Under the pieces are notes generated by a model. It saw only the letters and a program-made list of their open reading frames with translations. It was not told the DNA's origin and made no database searches. Shown here piece after piece: positions 23,401-34,833 of a DNA stretch of 64,000 bases (positions within the stretch are counted from its first letter, which is position 1; every line of letters begins with the position of its first letter). A program made the translations under genes and the position numbers. Origin of the DNA: Thuidium tamariscinum (Eukaryota; Streptophyta; Bryopsida; Hypnales; Thuidiaceae); assembly GCA_947034885.2 (NCBI GenBank), contig OX344758.2, positions 16,581,067-16,645,066 on the forward strand, read 5' to 3'.

Positions 23401-26400
23401 CGCTCGCAGAGGAGACCCTCTCTGAGATGCTTGACGTGGGCGTGGAGCCTGATGAGGTGGCAGCTGGTTGCATGCTTGAAGCGTATGCGAGATGGGATCG
23501 CCTAGACACTGTGCTTGAGTTTTATGAGGCTACGCGACAGCGGGGATTAGTGCCATCACCTCATGTTTACCGGACTATGATTGTGGGATTCTACAGAGCT
23601 GGAAGATACTCAGATGCTGTGATGTTGTGGGAGGATTTTTTGGTGGAGAAGTTGGAACCCAATTTCACCATGTTTGCCATTATCATCCACGTGCTGAACA
23701 AAGAAGGGCGAATGGAGGAGGTCGTGCAGACGTTTAAGGACATGCGCACTGCTGGACATGTGCCGGATGAATCGTTGTATAATACAGTCATTTGTATACT
23801 TGGGAAGCTTGGAAGGTAAATACTCATTGCTCTGTTTTGATGACGAATTGCATTCGTTGAAACTGCACATGACCTTTGAGAGGTTGCATTCTGCATATAC
23901 TCTTATCGAGCGGGTTTGCACGAAATTGATATGAAAGATATTGGGAAGGGGGGTGGACAGCCGTCCGCCTTCTCTAGAGTCAATTATCATGCTAGAATCA
24001 CAATGGATGCAAGACTGAAAATTGTATAGTTGGAATAGGATAATGAGGCAGAGAATGTGCACATGGCTTTGCGCACTTTGAACAAATTCTTTAGCGAATT
24101 TTCATTCTGCAGGGGTTGATTTGATTTGGAGGGTTTTAGTTGACGCTATTCACGAGTATTATGTTAACATTCAGACAGACTGTTTTTTTTAAGTCGTAGA
24201 TTATGATGGTAGTTTTGCTTAGTCTTCCCGTCTAAATGGTTTATTTAATTTTGTATATGTTCCTGATGCAGGTATAAGGATGCGGAAAGCTATTTTCTTG
24301 AAATGAAGAAGCAAGGAATCGAGCCCTCTAAATACACCTATACGACTATGATAAACGTATGGTCGAGAGCTGGACGGTTTGCAAGTGCTTCCGAGACGCT
24401 TGCAGAAATGCAAAAAGTGGGGTGTGTTCCTGACGAGGTGGTCTACTGCTCCATCATCAATATGTACGGCAAGGCTGGTTTGTATGAGGAGGCTGAGAAG
24501 GTCTTTAAAGAGACGGCCGAGCTTGGTCTTCTATCTCATGAAAAAACGTATACATCTATGGCAAAGGTCAGAGCTGACGCCGGTCGGTATGAAGAAGCTT
24601 TGAAGCTTTTCGATTCGATGGCTGAGCAGGGTCTTCTTACGACGCGAATGGCATGGAATACTCTTCTGCACTGTTTCGTTGGGGCAGGAGACGTCGAACA
24701 GGCAACGAAAGTGTACAGTGATATGGTGGAGTCGGGGTCTGCCAATGTAGTTACTTATGGTATCATGATCAACCTGTACTCGAAGTTTCAAATGCTGGTG
24801 GAAGCTGAGAACTTGCAGATCGAAATGCGAGAGTCTGGCGTGAAACCCGATGCATATATCTATGGTTCTTTGGTGAAGCTGTACTGCAAGTCCGATATGA
24901 TTGACGAGGCAGCCGTGGTGGTGCAAGAGATGATGGATGACGGCCTTGTTCCTGATCAGATTATGAAGACAAACTTGATGCAGGTAAGCGTAATCAGATC
25001 ACTCGCCCAATTTTGGTCAACTGGGATTAGTTACTAAATGCCCTCTCTGCCCGAGTTGTGCTAGCTAGCAAAGTGATGCTGGTTCCCGCTAACTGAATTG
25101 TACAAATTTATATTCAGTTTCCATCAGTTAATTGAACCCTCCGAGTTTGGACAGGTAAACTAATTGTGCTTGTGTCTGCAGGCTTATGGGAGTGCTGGAC
25201 GATACGATGAAGCTGTAGAGTTATTCCAGGGCTTGCAAGATCCAGACATGGTGGCTGTGAGCTCTATACTAACTATGCAGGACTCTGTGGAAGGAAGAGA
25301 AGATCTTTCATTATCTCAATCGCTTCATGATCTTACTGCTTCAATTGATAGTCAGCTGCTACTCAATCAGTTACTCATCCGGCGAGCAGAAGCAGGTTTG
25401 TTTCACACTGCCATTTTGTCACAAGGAGATGATCAAGGTTACGTATCTGTATTGACAGGGACAAGGTGGTGCACCTGCCGGTCAATGTCTTGTAGTTTTA
25501 GTCATTCCCCTTCTTTATATTTCATAGAGTTTTCGACAGCTTGTATCGAATTCAGTGATAATATGAGTGGGATTTGTTGTAAGTGGACTATTCGAGTTCG
25601 AGTAGTCTTGGTTCTTTGAGCTTTTAAATATTTGATATATAAAACTAACTTCAATTGTTTCCTTAAGCCTCTTGAAGTGAACCGTGAAGTGAAATAAAAC
25701 CCGAAAGTGGCTTTTCCACATGTATAGGAGTTGAAATAAATCATTTAGGAAGCTTCAAACAAGGTACCGAAATGTAGAAATAGAACGAACAACTCCTGTC
25801 CTACATTTCTGAGCTATTGAAATATGTTTAGGAAGTTCCTGTAATCAACTATTGACTCCCAGAGTGGGATTTTTAGTTTAGTTTGCGCACTCGGGGGTTC
25901 AGTAACTTGATGTGACACTCCCTTTTAAGTAGTAGTCAAGCATTTTGGGTTAGGATTTCGGGGACACGTGAAGCTCTTACGGACCTGCTCTTCACTTCTT
26001 AAATGGAGTTGGTAACACTAGATTGTTTTCCTCTTCAGGTGAATTGAGAGAAGCAGAGGTTTTGCACGACAAGTTACTCGAAATTGATGCCTGCATGGAC
26101 GATAGAGCGGCAGCCCTCATGATCGATTTATATGGCCGAAGAGGCTTCTTCCCGAAAGCCAAGAGTTTGTTTGTATCTTTGCAGCAGATGGACAATCCAC
26201 CTAGTTTATATGTTCACAACGCCATGTTTAAGATCTGCGTAGCATGCAAAGAGTTGGACGAAGCCCTTTCTATACTTGACAAAATGGAGGAAACGGGTCC
26301 AATGTTTGATGCTGTGACCATAAGCATTCTGGTTTCGGCCTGCACTAAAGCAGGTATGGAATCCTTTTTTAGTGTACGGTACTCTGATTTGTCCCATTAG

Positions 26401-29034
26401 TCGTGTGACACTAACTTATTAAAGTCACATACTTGTAAGATAATTAATTTAGTTTAGGTTGAAATATTACTGTATTGTACTAATTTCCGCAAAAGTAAAG
26501 CTTTATTGTGACATTAATTTTCTAGGTGACGCTAATTATCCCTCCCTACTAATAGGACAAATCAGTGTAGTTTGTGAAACGTGATTAATAAACAGGTCAA
26601 TTTGTAGGAGATTGGAACTGCTTGAAATGAGCGAAGTAGGGGTTCCATTTATATATTTTTTACGCCGGTATGGGCTTTGACAGGTAGATACAAGGATGCA
26701 GCAGAATTAATGAAAAGGGCTAGGAAGGCTGGAGTTACAATGGACACTGTCGCTTACAATACTATGATGAAAGCGAATGTGAAATCAGGTCTGTTACACT
26801 GGTCCTCAATTGAATTCGCATCATTCTTTTTTTTAATCTTTTTTTGTGCTTGGATTGTAAATCCTCCCTTGAATTTTCTTCTGCTTCGTTTGGCTGAATT
26901 CTCGAAATACTGGTTATGCCCTAATTCTAGCCCCATATTAAATGCGAGCAACTCAGGTAACTTGAAAGGGGCATTGGATATTTATACGGAAATGAAAGAA
27001 GCACATGTCAAGCCAGTGGTTCAGACTTATACCATTCTGATCAGGTATGCTATACTTTAAGTGAGAGTTGTCCCGCCTTATTTTGTTTTGGAAATTAACT
27101 ACTAAGTGCCTAGATGGCCAAAAGTGTCTGCGTCTATATTTATAGTTCATCATTTAGGAAATTTCAAGGAAGAGAAAAAAATGTAACTCAATTGACAAAG
27201 AAGCAGGAGAGGCATATAATGCCTTGATTTTAATTTATGCATGTGGCTTCTGTGGCAGTCTTTTCTCGAAGCTTGGTGATTTGGAAAAAGCATCACAGGC
27301 TTTTGAAGTAATTCTTTCATCCGAAGAGGGTGCAGATGAAATCGCATACAGCCAAATGATTCACTGTTTTGGTTCCGCAGGTAGTATTTCTTGTTTCCTT
27401 GTTTTCAACTTGTTTTCTTACATTCATTTATTGTTCACGTTCTTTTGTATTCCATTGATATGTTGATTTTCTTTGATACTGAACGGGTTATTGCAACTTA
27501 TGGAATTGTTCCAGGCAAACCTCAAGATGCGGCAAACGTGTTTCGAGAGATGGAGCTGAGGGGCTACCAGCCTAATGAGGTGATGCCAGCTCCTCATATT
27601 ATTCTGGGTTCAGTTTGCTCACACTAGGCGTATCCATGCAAATTTGCATGCACCTCATTAGAAGAGACACGTGCTTGAAATTATCCCCAACAAGCATTCC
27701 TATCGTTTCTTCTTAATACTGCCACTGTTCCTCCCAACCACTCTTTCTCAACAATGTCTCTTTGTATTTAATAGTCTGTGTCATTAGTGTGAAGGTTTTT
27801 GAAAATTTTCAACGAAGTTTAGGGTTGACAACCAAGTTGTGAATAAGACTAACCCTCAAAACTATTCTCAACCCTCTCTAATGACAAGCCTCGGGGGAAG
27901 AAACACCTTCTCTGCAGAAGTGTTCAGAACCTGACATGTGGACAATGTTCTATCCGATTTATACACAAAAGGAGAGATTCAGAAGATATATTGGGAATGT
28001 GCAATATGATTATAATAATGTGATATATTGGGAGTGTCATTATAACTGGGTTGACTGTATTGGTATTCATTGAACTTGTTTCAATGAAGGGAACTATGTA
28101 GTGTCCAAAATTTCTGATATTTGTAGCCTTTGATGTCTGCAGGTCATCTACAACAATTTGCTGGACGCATATGCCCGAGCGGGGTGCTTCCAAGAGGCAA
28201 GGTTACTTTTAGGTGACATGCGAAGGAGAGGATGCCCTCCAACCAGTGTAACATACCTGCTGCTTATATCTGCATACGCCGCCAATGGAAAAGCAGCTGA
28301 CGCAGAGTCGGTGCTTCATCTTATGCAAAACCCCGACTATCGACATTACAACGAAGTGATACGAGCACACGGCAACCTTGGCAACATCAGCGACGCATGT
28401 CGTGTATTCTCCGAGATGAAAGCAGCAGGTAGCAACATACGTAGCTCTGTTTATTCAAATTCTGCATGATTTCTATTGCCTTTCACCTGGTCGATTATTT
28501 CATATTCTTCCTAAACTTGTAGCAAAGTAAACTCTGTTGGGTACATTTTTTTTCTCATCGTGACATGTTTTTGGTAGCAAGTCCTTCTCTTTTGACTCAT
28601 TGCCACCCACAGACCCATAAATGAAGTTACCCAAGAATTTCCTGTCTAGAATTGGGCTAAAAAATCCGTGTGCACTTTGTTTTTGCTGAGCAGGTGTGGA
28701 GCCAGAACTGGGATGCCTTCGAACGCTTCTCAAAATCCACCTTGACCATGGGAAATTCGAGCAAGGATTGCAGATGTACAAGGAACTGAGCGCGTCTTTC
28801 ACATTAGACCAGAACTTGTATGGAATTGTAGTGGATTTGTGCGCAGGAGCCGAGAGGCATGCTGAAGCCGATCAGTTGAGGGCGGAGTTAGAAGAGAAGG
28901 GCTTTGTTTACAGGAGCCAACGTCAATCTCCTCCTAGTAGAACTGTGCCAAGCATTTGGAGGAGGTCAGATCATGCTTCTGTTGTGACTGATGATGGCAG
29001 CCCTGCCGTCCCAGAACTCTCTCATTCAGTTTGA
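20415..29034 (+). CDS. EMB976-like P-class pentatricopeptide repeat protein, plastid-targeted
   Basis: Twelve exons: 20415-20478, 21845-22302, 23220-23815, 24272-24983, 25182-25395, 26039-26353, 26684-26788, 26957-27044, 27259-27380, 27515-27579, 28143-28428, 28694-29034. All junctions from exon 2 on are in phase; the total is 1121 residues. Exon 1 is chosen because it starts MASTVTPPLQCSPLSW, like a plastid transit peptide, and ends in a consensus donor of matching phase. The exon 2 start could instead be 21944. The protein then contains MNPYIKELGFRDMCVILKEQ and about two dozen 35-residue PPR units up to near the end. That anchor segment and the unit order match my recollection of Arabidopsis EMB976 (At5g27270). 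P-class PPR proteins bind organelle RNA and affect stability, splicing or translation. I see no E, DYW or SMR domain. Confidence 0.88.
21080..21915 (+). repeat. five tandem units of about 170 bp in PPR intron 1, the last running into exon 2
   Basis: Units begin near 21080, 21261, 21431, 21603 and 21771. Shared blocks are TAAACCCTAAT-like, a TTAGGGCATGA word, TTTCGCTTGTCAGTGTC, GACAGGAACGTCTCGCTTGCA and ACTGCAAATGAATGCAGC. The fifth unit contains the putative exon 2 acceptor at 21844 and the first bases of exon 2. Units diverge by perhaps a fifth of positions, judged by eye. Confidence 0.85.
22311..22332 (+). repeat. short telomere-like motif
   Basis: Two TAGGGTTT repeats directly after the exon 2 donor. 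Plant telomeric repeats are TTTAGGG, and such telo-boxes are common near the 5' ends of plant genes. Confidence 0.5.
22685..23250 (+). repeat. tandem duplication of about 283 bp spanning the exon 3 acceptor
   Basis: 22685-22970 and 22971-23250 are two diverged copies. They share CAGTAGA(T/C)GAAT, AAATTTGATTTTTGTG, TTGTGTCTTAGCTCAAGTTC and GGAAACTCTGAAGTCTTTT. The second copy includes the true acceptor and the start of exon 3 (GTGATGAACCCATACATCAA). The first has the counterpart GTGATGAAATCATACACCTA at 22941 without an AG acceptor. Confidence 0.8.
26384..26565. mobile_element. MITE-like element in PPR intron 6
   Basis: Inverted terminal sequences of 18 bases: CTGATTTGTCCCATTAGT at the left and the complement of CTGATTTGTCCTATTAGT at the right, with one mismatch. 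The inner part is AT-rich, with further weak symmetry (GTGACA near both ends). It is about 180 bp long. I cannot define a target-site duplication with confidence. Confidence 0.5.
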
Positions 29035-29549
29035 TTACCGTATGACGGATAATTTAACCCTTGAAAGACCATTGGGTTCCCTCTATACAACCGGTATTAA
29101 CTCTTCAATTGTGGTTTAATATATGAATTGTGATACATAGTTATTTACATACTATCATGGTCTTTAAATTATTTTGTATTGAAAAATATTTAGTTAGTCT
29201 GGTCAAATACCACTGAATTCACTAAACACTAAACAGTCACAAAGGTTTTCTTGGTCCTTTTAGTGTTAACAGTTTTGTCCCAAGCTCAACTTAGCAAAAA
29301 ATTTCAGCAGGGATTGAAGTGGGCTTCTGTTTTTCTCTTTTACCTTGCAAATGGAGGTGTTCAAGCACAATTCGTTTTGATTGTTCCAGTTCTTGAATCC
29401 AGATTTTCTTATGTATATTTTATGTTGTTTTTATGTGCTATATCTGACAGTCTTTCGAATAAAACAGATATTTTTACAGGTTTGACGGAGTGAGAGTGCA
29501 GTTGCTCTCAATGTTTTTGAAAAAAACATAACGTTGTTATATACAAGTA
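29035..29549. other. 3' flank of the PPR gene
   Basis: AT-rich, presumably the 3' untranslated region followed by spacer. No gene seen. Confidence 0.4.
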
Positions 29550-30518
29550 CTACATACTTAACCCTTAAAATTTTCATCGACCATAATGGTCAATTTGTTT
29601 TTAGAATGGCCATTTTTAGACTTCGGAATGTGAAAAGTCACTTATTCTTGGGCTCATTTTTAAGAGAATAAAGTTAACTATGAAGTGGTGTATTTACATA
29701 AAGAAGAAGATTCATTATTGAATTTATAAAAAATTTCAAAGTGTGGGTGGTTTGGAGGCAAAGAGTCAAAAAGTCATTGAATAGGGAATAGTCTTGGCCA
29801 ATGAGGTTGAGGCATGTGGTATTTTAGCTCTTCATGGTTTGTATCTAATGACAACTAGTAAAATATACATCTTGTACTTGGATTTGAGTTGTTTTTCAAA
29901 TGAGGTTGAGGCATGTGGTATTTTAGCTCTTCATGGTTTGTATCTAATGACAACTAGTAAAATATACATCTTGCACTTGGATTTGAGTTGTTTTTCAAAA
30001 AAAAATTCCTACTGTACATCTTTTCTTGTGTTCTTGTACTTTAACATGTTTAATCTTGAATTTTGGCTTCAAATTTGTAGCAAATCTTTCATTTTTTTCA
30101 TATTTTTTAAAAATTTAATAATGAAAGGACTACTATTGCAAAAGCATTTTCTCACTCATTTTTTGGTCCTAAAAATACAAGACTTGTTTCCATGCATGTG
30201 GAATTTAATTACCCTAAAAATGAGTGTAGGATGTCAACTTCTGAAATTGTTATGTATCCATAAGAGTCATCAAGTACAATTTTAGTTTTGTCCAATTATG
30301 AATTTCTTTGACTTTTATGTTATAATCTTGTAATCTATGAATTGGATTGAAACCAAACTTTGTAGAGATAACAAAGATTTGGCTTTCTACAAGATCCTAC
30401 AATTGATTTTGCCTAAAAATAAATGATTCATCACCCTTTGAACTTCAACTCTTTATAACTCACAAAATTGGGATCCAAAACACCTTGAAAGTTGTTAGAA
30501 ATTTTGACCCTTGAAGTA
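29550..30518 (+). repeat. dispersed AT-rich repeat, copy 2
   Basis: Plus-strand counterpart of the minus-strand repeat at 10815-11680. It contains an extra internal duplication (29800-29997). No open frame of note. Confidence 0.65.
29800..29997 (+). repeat. perfect-looking 99 bp tandem duplication
   Basis: 29800-29898 and 29899-29997 are nearly identical; I see a T/C difference in CTTG(T/C)ACTTGG. Being far less diverged than other repeats here, it is recent. It lies inside the dispersed repeat, and the other copy of that repeat lacks the duplication. Confidence 0.9.
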
Positions 30519-31573
30519 TAGATTGGTGGCAATGGAAATCATGCATTTTGATATTGTGCGACATCATCTACTTTGAATAAGCCAAATATACGCATTGGAA
30601 ATCAAAGTTTAGTAGAAGATCTCCCCTTTCCATCCCTAATGCCAAAGATGAATAGTTACACTATTGGCCTATAAGGAAAAATTCATTCTCACTCAATTGA
30701 GTTATTTGTAAAGTACCCTAAACCGGGGTTTAAACCCATGAGGTTTGTGAAAAATCCGGTTGAGTTAAAAAAGTCAAAATAAAAGTGGGTATGAAACTTA
30801 TTTTTCCATCAAAATGGTGCTTAAAAAAGTTTGGTCCCTACTTTTGAAGTCGTGTGATATAAGTTTCTTGCAAAAAAGTTTGACGCTTCAACTATAGTTG
30901 CCTTTTCAACTCCAAAAAAAGTCATGTCCAAAGTCGAGGGGACTTTACAAATAACTCAAATGGCCACAAAAACATATTGTCAACTTTTGAGGGTTATAGT
31001 AGAGGGACCCATTCCTAAGTAACACCCCTTTAGCAATCAAAAGGGGACTAAAATTCCAACCAAGGTTTGAACAAATTTCCATTTTTTTTATTGCCGGGGT
31101 ATGTATTTTTGTACTTTTCAAAGTTGGCACTAATAAATTCATGAGATATAAGTGAGCAAGAAAGTAGGAATCAATGAGTGGAAAAGCGATTATTCAATGA
31201 TCAAAATTAGATGACTTTAGGTGTTGGTCAATGGTTAAGTCCAACTTTGCCTTTCAAAATTCATAATAGTTTCAATTCAAAAGATAAAAGTATGAATTTT
31301 TTTGCAATCCCCATCATTTATGTCAATGCACCTCTAAAAATATTTGCTATGCTATGCACTACATTAGATCATGTCTAGATGTGGTTATTTTATTCAGGTT
31401 ATGGGGCACTCTACCATAAGGGTTAAGGGGGAAAGACCCATTCCCATCCATGTACCTTGCAATGGATTGTAGAGTCATTCAAATATGTCCCCAGAGTGTA
31501 GTTTAATGTATTTGCCACATGTGTGATTGTAATTTGTTGACACAATTGAAGGACACATAGGAAAATCTGGTTT
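30519..31573 (+). repeat. AT-rich repeat tract, including a third dispersed family (31020-31420)
   Basis: 31020-31420 aligns by eye in the same orientation to 56220-56580. Shared words include CTTTGCCTTTCAAAATTCATA, CAATCCCCATCATTT/CAATCCCCATTATTT and TAGATCATGT(C/T). The remainder is AT-rich spacer without genes. Confidence 0.6.
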
Positions 31574-32093
31574 GTCATGTAAAGTGACATCGAGGTCATT
31601 CTACATTGAATGGTAGTTTTTAAATGAACTCAATTGAGAGTTCATTGTAGTGTTGGATGAGTTTCATCCATCTGTTGTTAGGATTTCTTTCATCCTAGAG
31701 TTTCAGAAAAAAAGTTTAGGAGGAGAGAACCTCTTGGCTTGGCATTCTTGTCAAGTGAAAATACTATGTATCTACACACACAAAGTCAAGCAGCTTTCAC
31801 TCCACAAAGGGAGAATCCAAAAGTGCAAGTACAAGGGAGAAAGAAGACTTTACTAAATGGCAACAACCATCTCCAAGCAAGCTCCAAAAACTCTCTCAAA
31901 ATCACTCACAAAACTTGACTTGACAAGAATGCCAAGCCAAGAGGTTCTCTCCTCCTAAACATACAAATCTTAGGATGAAAGAAACCCTAAAAACACATGG
32001 ATGAAACTCATCCAACACTACAATGAACTCTCAATTGAATTCATTTAAAAACTACTATTTGATGTAGGATGACCCCAATGTCACTTTACATGA
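31574..32093. mobile_element. foldback element with arms of about 180 bp
   Basis: The left arm (31574-31755) and right arm (31917-32093) are inverted copies with only scattered differences. They share GTCATGTAAAGTGACAT, TTCATTGTAGTGTTGGATGA, AGGAGGAGAGAACCTCTTGG and CTTGGCATTCTTGTCAAGT. The spacer is about 160 bp. No transposase is encoded. A transcript across it would form a long hairpin RNA. Confidence 0.8.
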
Positions 32094-32341
32094 CAGGTTG
32101 GCTGAGTGTTGATTTTTACAGGGTTCAGTTTTGGGTGCACCTATTGCACACTTCATTTTCGTAGGGTTCAATTTTGGATGCACCTATTGGTTTAGGGAGC
32201 CATCACTTCAAAAAAACATAGAAATTACATACAATGCTCGAAAATTTTATTTTATTTTTAGTATTCATGATTTTCACTTGCTAATACCAGAAAATATCAG
32301 TTTTAGGAAAATCTCCCTCCAAAAGAGTAAAAGATGATGTT
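32094..32341. other. spacer between the foldback element and tRNA-Leu
   Basis: Contains a short direct repeat: GGTTCAGTTTTGGGTGCACC near 32120 and GGTTCAATTTTGGATGCACC near 32164. Confidence 0.5.
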
Positions 32342-32425
32342 TGCTGGCTGTGGGGTTTGAACCCACGCATGCCTACGCATAGGCGATCTTAAGTCGCCCC
32401 CCTTAGACCACTCGGGCAAGCCAGC
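32342..32425 (-). tRNA. tRNA-Leu (anticodon UAA)
   Basis: Read on the minus strand it folds as a class II tRNA. The acceptor stem GCTGGCT/AGCCAGC pairs over seven bases, the anticodon stem is GGCGA/TCGCC around loop CTTAAGA (anticodon at 32391-32389), the variable arm is long as in leucine tRNAs, and the T arm is GTGGG-TTCAAAC-CCCAC. The discriminator is A and no CCA is encoded, as expected for a nuclear gene. A TTTT run follows within about 15 bases, suitable for RNA polymerase III termination. No intron. Confidence 0.95.
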
Positions 32426-32906
32426 AAGACAGAAACTTGCTACGATGCGAGATCTAACAGCGAGGTTCGATCCGAAGACCTCCGAACTCCGGCGGAGCGC
32501 TAGCACGCGTCGCAGCCAGGCAACCCCCGTAGACTGCACCTCGTCTCACGGCGTCAGTATGTTTCACTTCTGCATTTATTCTGAAGTCTCCAAGTACTCA
32601 CGACTGGCGCTTCAGCACCGTCTTCCCCGCGGCCCCCGCTGAGGTTTAGCTTATTGAAAACGTCTTCCACAACGTAGACGATCGCTGCAAATGTCGCTAG
32701 AATTCGATACCTGCGTCGCCGTTGATGCTTCGTGCTGTTTTTCGCAAGAATCTCGAATTAAAATCGTGAAGCGTTCAAATTTTTCTGCATTTTTCCTGGA
32801 TTTTTTCTGGATTTTGTTTCTGGATTTTGGTTTCTAAGTGGTTTACTCCGGCGTGGGAATGGCAACTCTGCACTCGTGAAAAGAAACTGGCGGAGGTGGA
32901 TTGGCG
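32426..32906. promoter_or_regulatory. region between tRNA-Leu and PEX11
   Basis: GC-richer than its surroundings. It presumably holds the PEX11 promoter and the 5' flank of the divergent tRNA. No specific element is assigned. Confidence 0.4.
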
Positions 32907-34833
32907 ATGGCCGACCAGGAGCGCCCGTTCCTGGAGCACGTCGAGAGCTTTCTGGCGCGCCGCGATGGCGTGGACAAGGCGCTCAAGATCCTGCGCTACT
33001 CCACTAAGCTGCTTCTGGCGTCGCCGATCGTCGCCTCGGGGACTTCCCCGGAGCTTCATGGCCGTCTCAAGGCCTTCGAGTCCAGCGTCGGGAGCAGCCG
33101 GAAGGCCTTTCGGCTCGGCAAGTTCGTCCAGGACGTGAACGCGCTCAAGCGGATCGAGGATGTCCGCTCCCGCGACGGATTGCTGGAGCTCGTCGCCACC
33201 GGAGGAGAGGGATGCTACTACTTCGTCGAGCAATTCGTGTGGCTGGTGAGTGGATGGCTTACATGAAGCGCTTCACAATTCTTGACATGATTCTCTTCAC
33301 AATTCTCTACAGAATTCGTTACAGAATTCCTTAGACAAGCATATACACAACTCTTTTCATAAATCCTCACCTGATTCTTTACTCAATTCTCTACATAAAT
33401 CTTTTCATCAACCTTCAATTGATTCTTTACAAAATTCTGTACACAGATCTTTACACAATCCTTTACAAAATCCTTTTGATAAATATATACATAATTCTTG
33501 CATAAATATGCCTTGGATTACTTCCTGATTGTATTTGTGACGCCAATGTTTGTTGTTTCTTTGCAAATCCAAATTTAGGTGTCTCATCCGCCCTCTGAGC
33601 ACGAACTTATGGAGTTTTGTAGATTTGCGTTGAACTTATTACCGTTTCCTAATTTTGTTTCTGTAGGTTTCTTGTTTTTCCTCTGTTTAAGAGCATTGTA
33701 TCTTTGCTATTTTCTTTTTTGCTGTTTTTCTTGATTGATTGATTGATGATAATGTTGAATGGAATCAGAGACAGCCGTTTGCTCTAGGTTTTATGTGGAG
33801 ATTGGCCCCCGAGGTGGTCAGCTGCACGTGTGTAGCTACTGAAATGTGTAGTAGATCATACCTTGCTTGGTTCTTTCCCACTTTCAATTGTCAGGTTCCA
33901 ATAGCATAGTTACTTAGAATGGCTTTTGCGAACGTTCATCGAAAGAAGTAACTTCCTATTCTAGTCTCGTAGCGGGAGCGTGGAACAAGCCTCTGTGTGT
34001 TTAGAAGTTTTGCGAACACGCACCTTGAAATTTAGGAACCAAAATTCAATTCCTTAATAGCTCACTACTTTTTATCTACTCTCCCAGAGAGGTAAAGTCT
34101 TCAAAACCCTAGGAACTCGTTTGTACGTTATGAGAAGCACTTATGTGTTCAAGTGATTCTCCTTTTGATGAACGCACCTTCAAACTTATCAATGAGACAT
34201 TTCTAGCCTTTTATAGGACCGATCTGAGGAACACCAATTTTAGCCCAAAGTTTGACCTAAGGCTATTCGTGTGCTCTAAGTCATGTGTGGAGATTGCCTG
34301 CCGAGCTTGTTAGCTTCACATGTGTAGTTACTACGCCTAGATGTTGTTTGCTCTAGTATTTCAATTTGATGGTACCAACAAGCCTTCTTCATGATCAATT
34401 CAGGCTGCCTGCCTCATTCCCTGACAATGAAATATTTGGTGGACAGGTGAAAGCGGGACTGATTGATAAACGACACGCCAAGCGGTTTACCAAAATGAGT
34501 GCGTGGATGGAGTTTATCGGATACTTCGGAAGCGTGGCCCTCAAGTGCATCCAAGTGTCGTTGTATTTGGAGAACGAAACCAAACTTCTGCAGGGGATGC
34601 GGAAGAAAGCGGAGGGCGGGATCAGCCCGGTCTCGGAGATCAAGGAGCTCCAAGCCCTGCAAACCAAACGGTTTATGAAGACGCTGTCTATCATTCAAGA
34701 CTTCGCCGACAGTTTATTGGCGCTGACAGACATACGCGAAACTAAAGGAGTCCTGGACAACCCGCTGTTGCTATCCTTTGCAGGCCTGCTGTCAGCTCTG
34801 ATATCCGCTCAGAAGAACTGGAAAAATTGCTGA
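32907..34833 (+). CDS. PEX11: peroxin-11 (PEX11A/B-type) peroxisome proliferation protein
   Basis: Two exons (32907-33245 and 34447-34833), phase 0 junction, 241 residues. The start ATG sits in GCGATGGCC. PEX11 proteins are peroxisomal membrane proteins that elongate the membrane before division. Family features are [20 protein letters not shown] at the N-terminus, [37 protein letters not shown] across the intron, and a C-terminal hydrophobic segment [19 protein letters not shown]. The length fits plant PEX11 (about 230), and the FLARRDG start resembles PEX11A/B rather than PEX11C-E. The intron opens with a degenerate short tandem repeat. Confidence 0.92.
33246..33500 (+). repeat. degenerate short tandem repeat of about 13 bp in the PEX11 intron
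   Basis: Beginning just after the donor, variants of TTCACAATTCT, TTACAGAATTC and TTTACAAAATC follow one another roughly every 12-14 bases for about 250 bases. The opposite strand accordingly reads as a repetitive Cys/Lys-rich peptide ([12 protein letters not shown]), which is an artefact of the repeat. Confidence 0.7.

Noticed and set aside
32464-32473. GGTTCGATCC, a perfect-looking B box, next to tRNA-Leu
   Set aside because: The flanks do not form a T stem, and no acceptor or anticodon stem can be built on either strand. Only the neighbouring tRNA-Leu folds.
33408-33602. Minus-strand Cys/Lys-rich repetitive peptide ([12 protein letters not shown])
   Set aside because: It results directly from the short tandem repeat in the PEX11 intron; there is no gene context.
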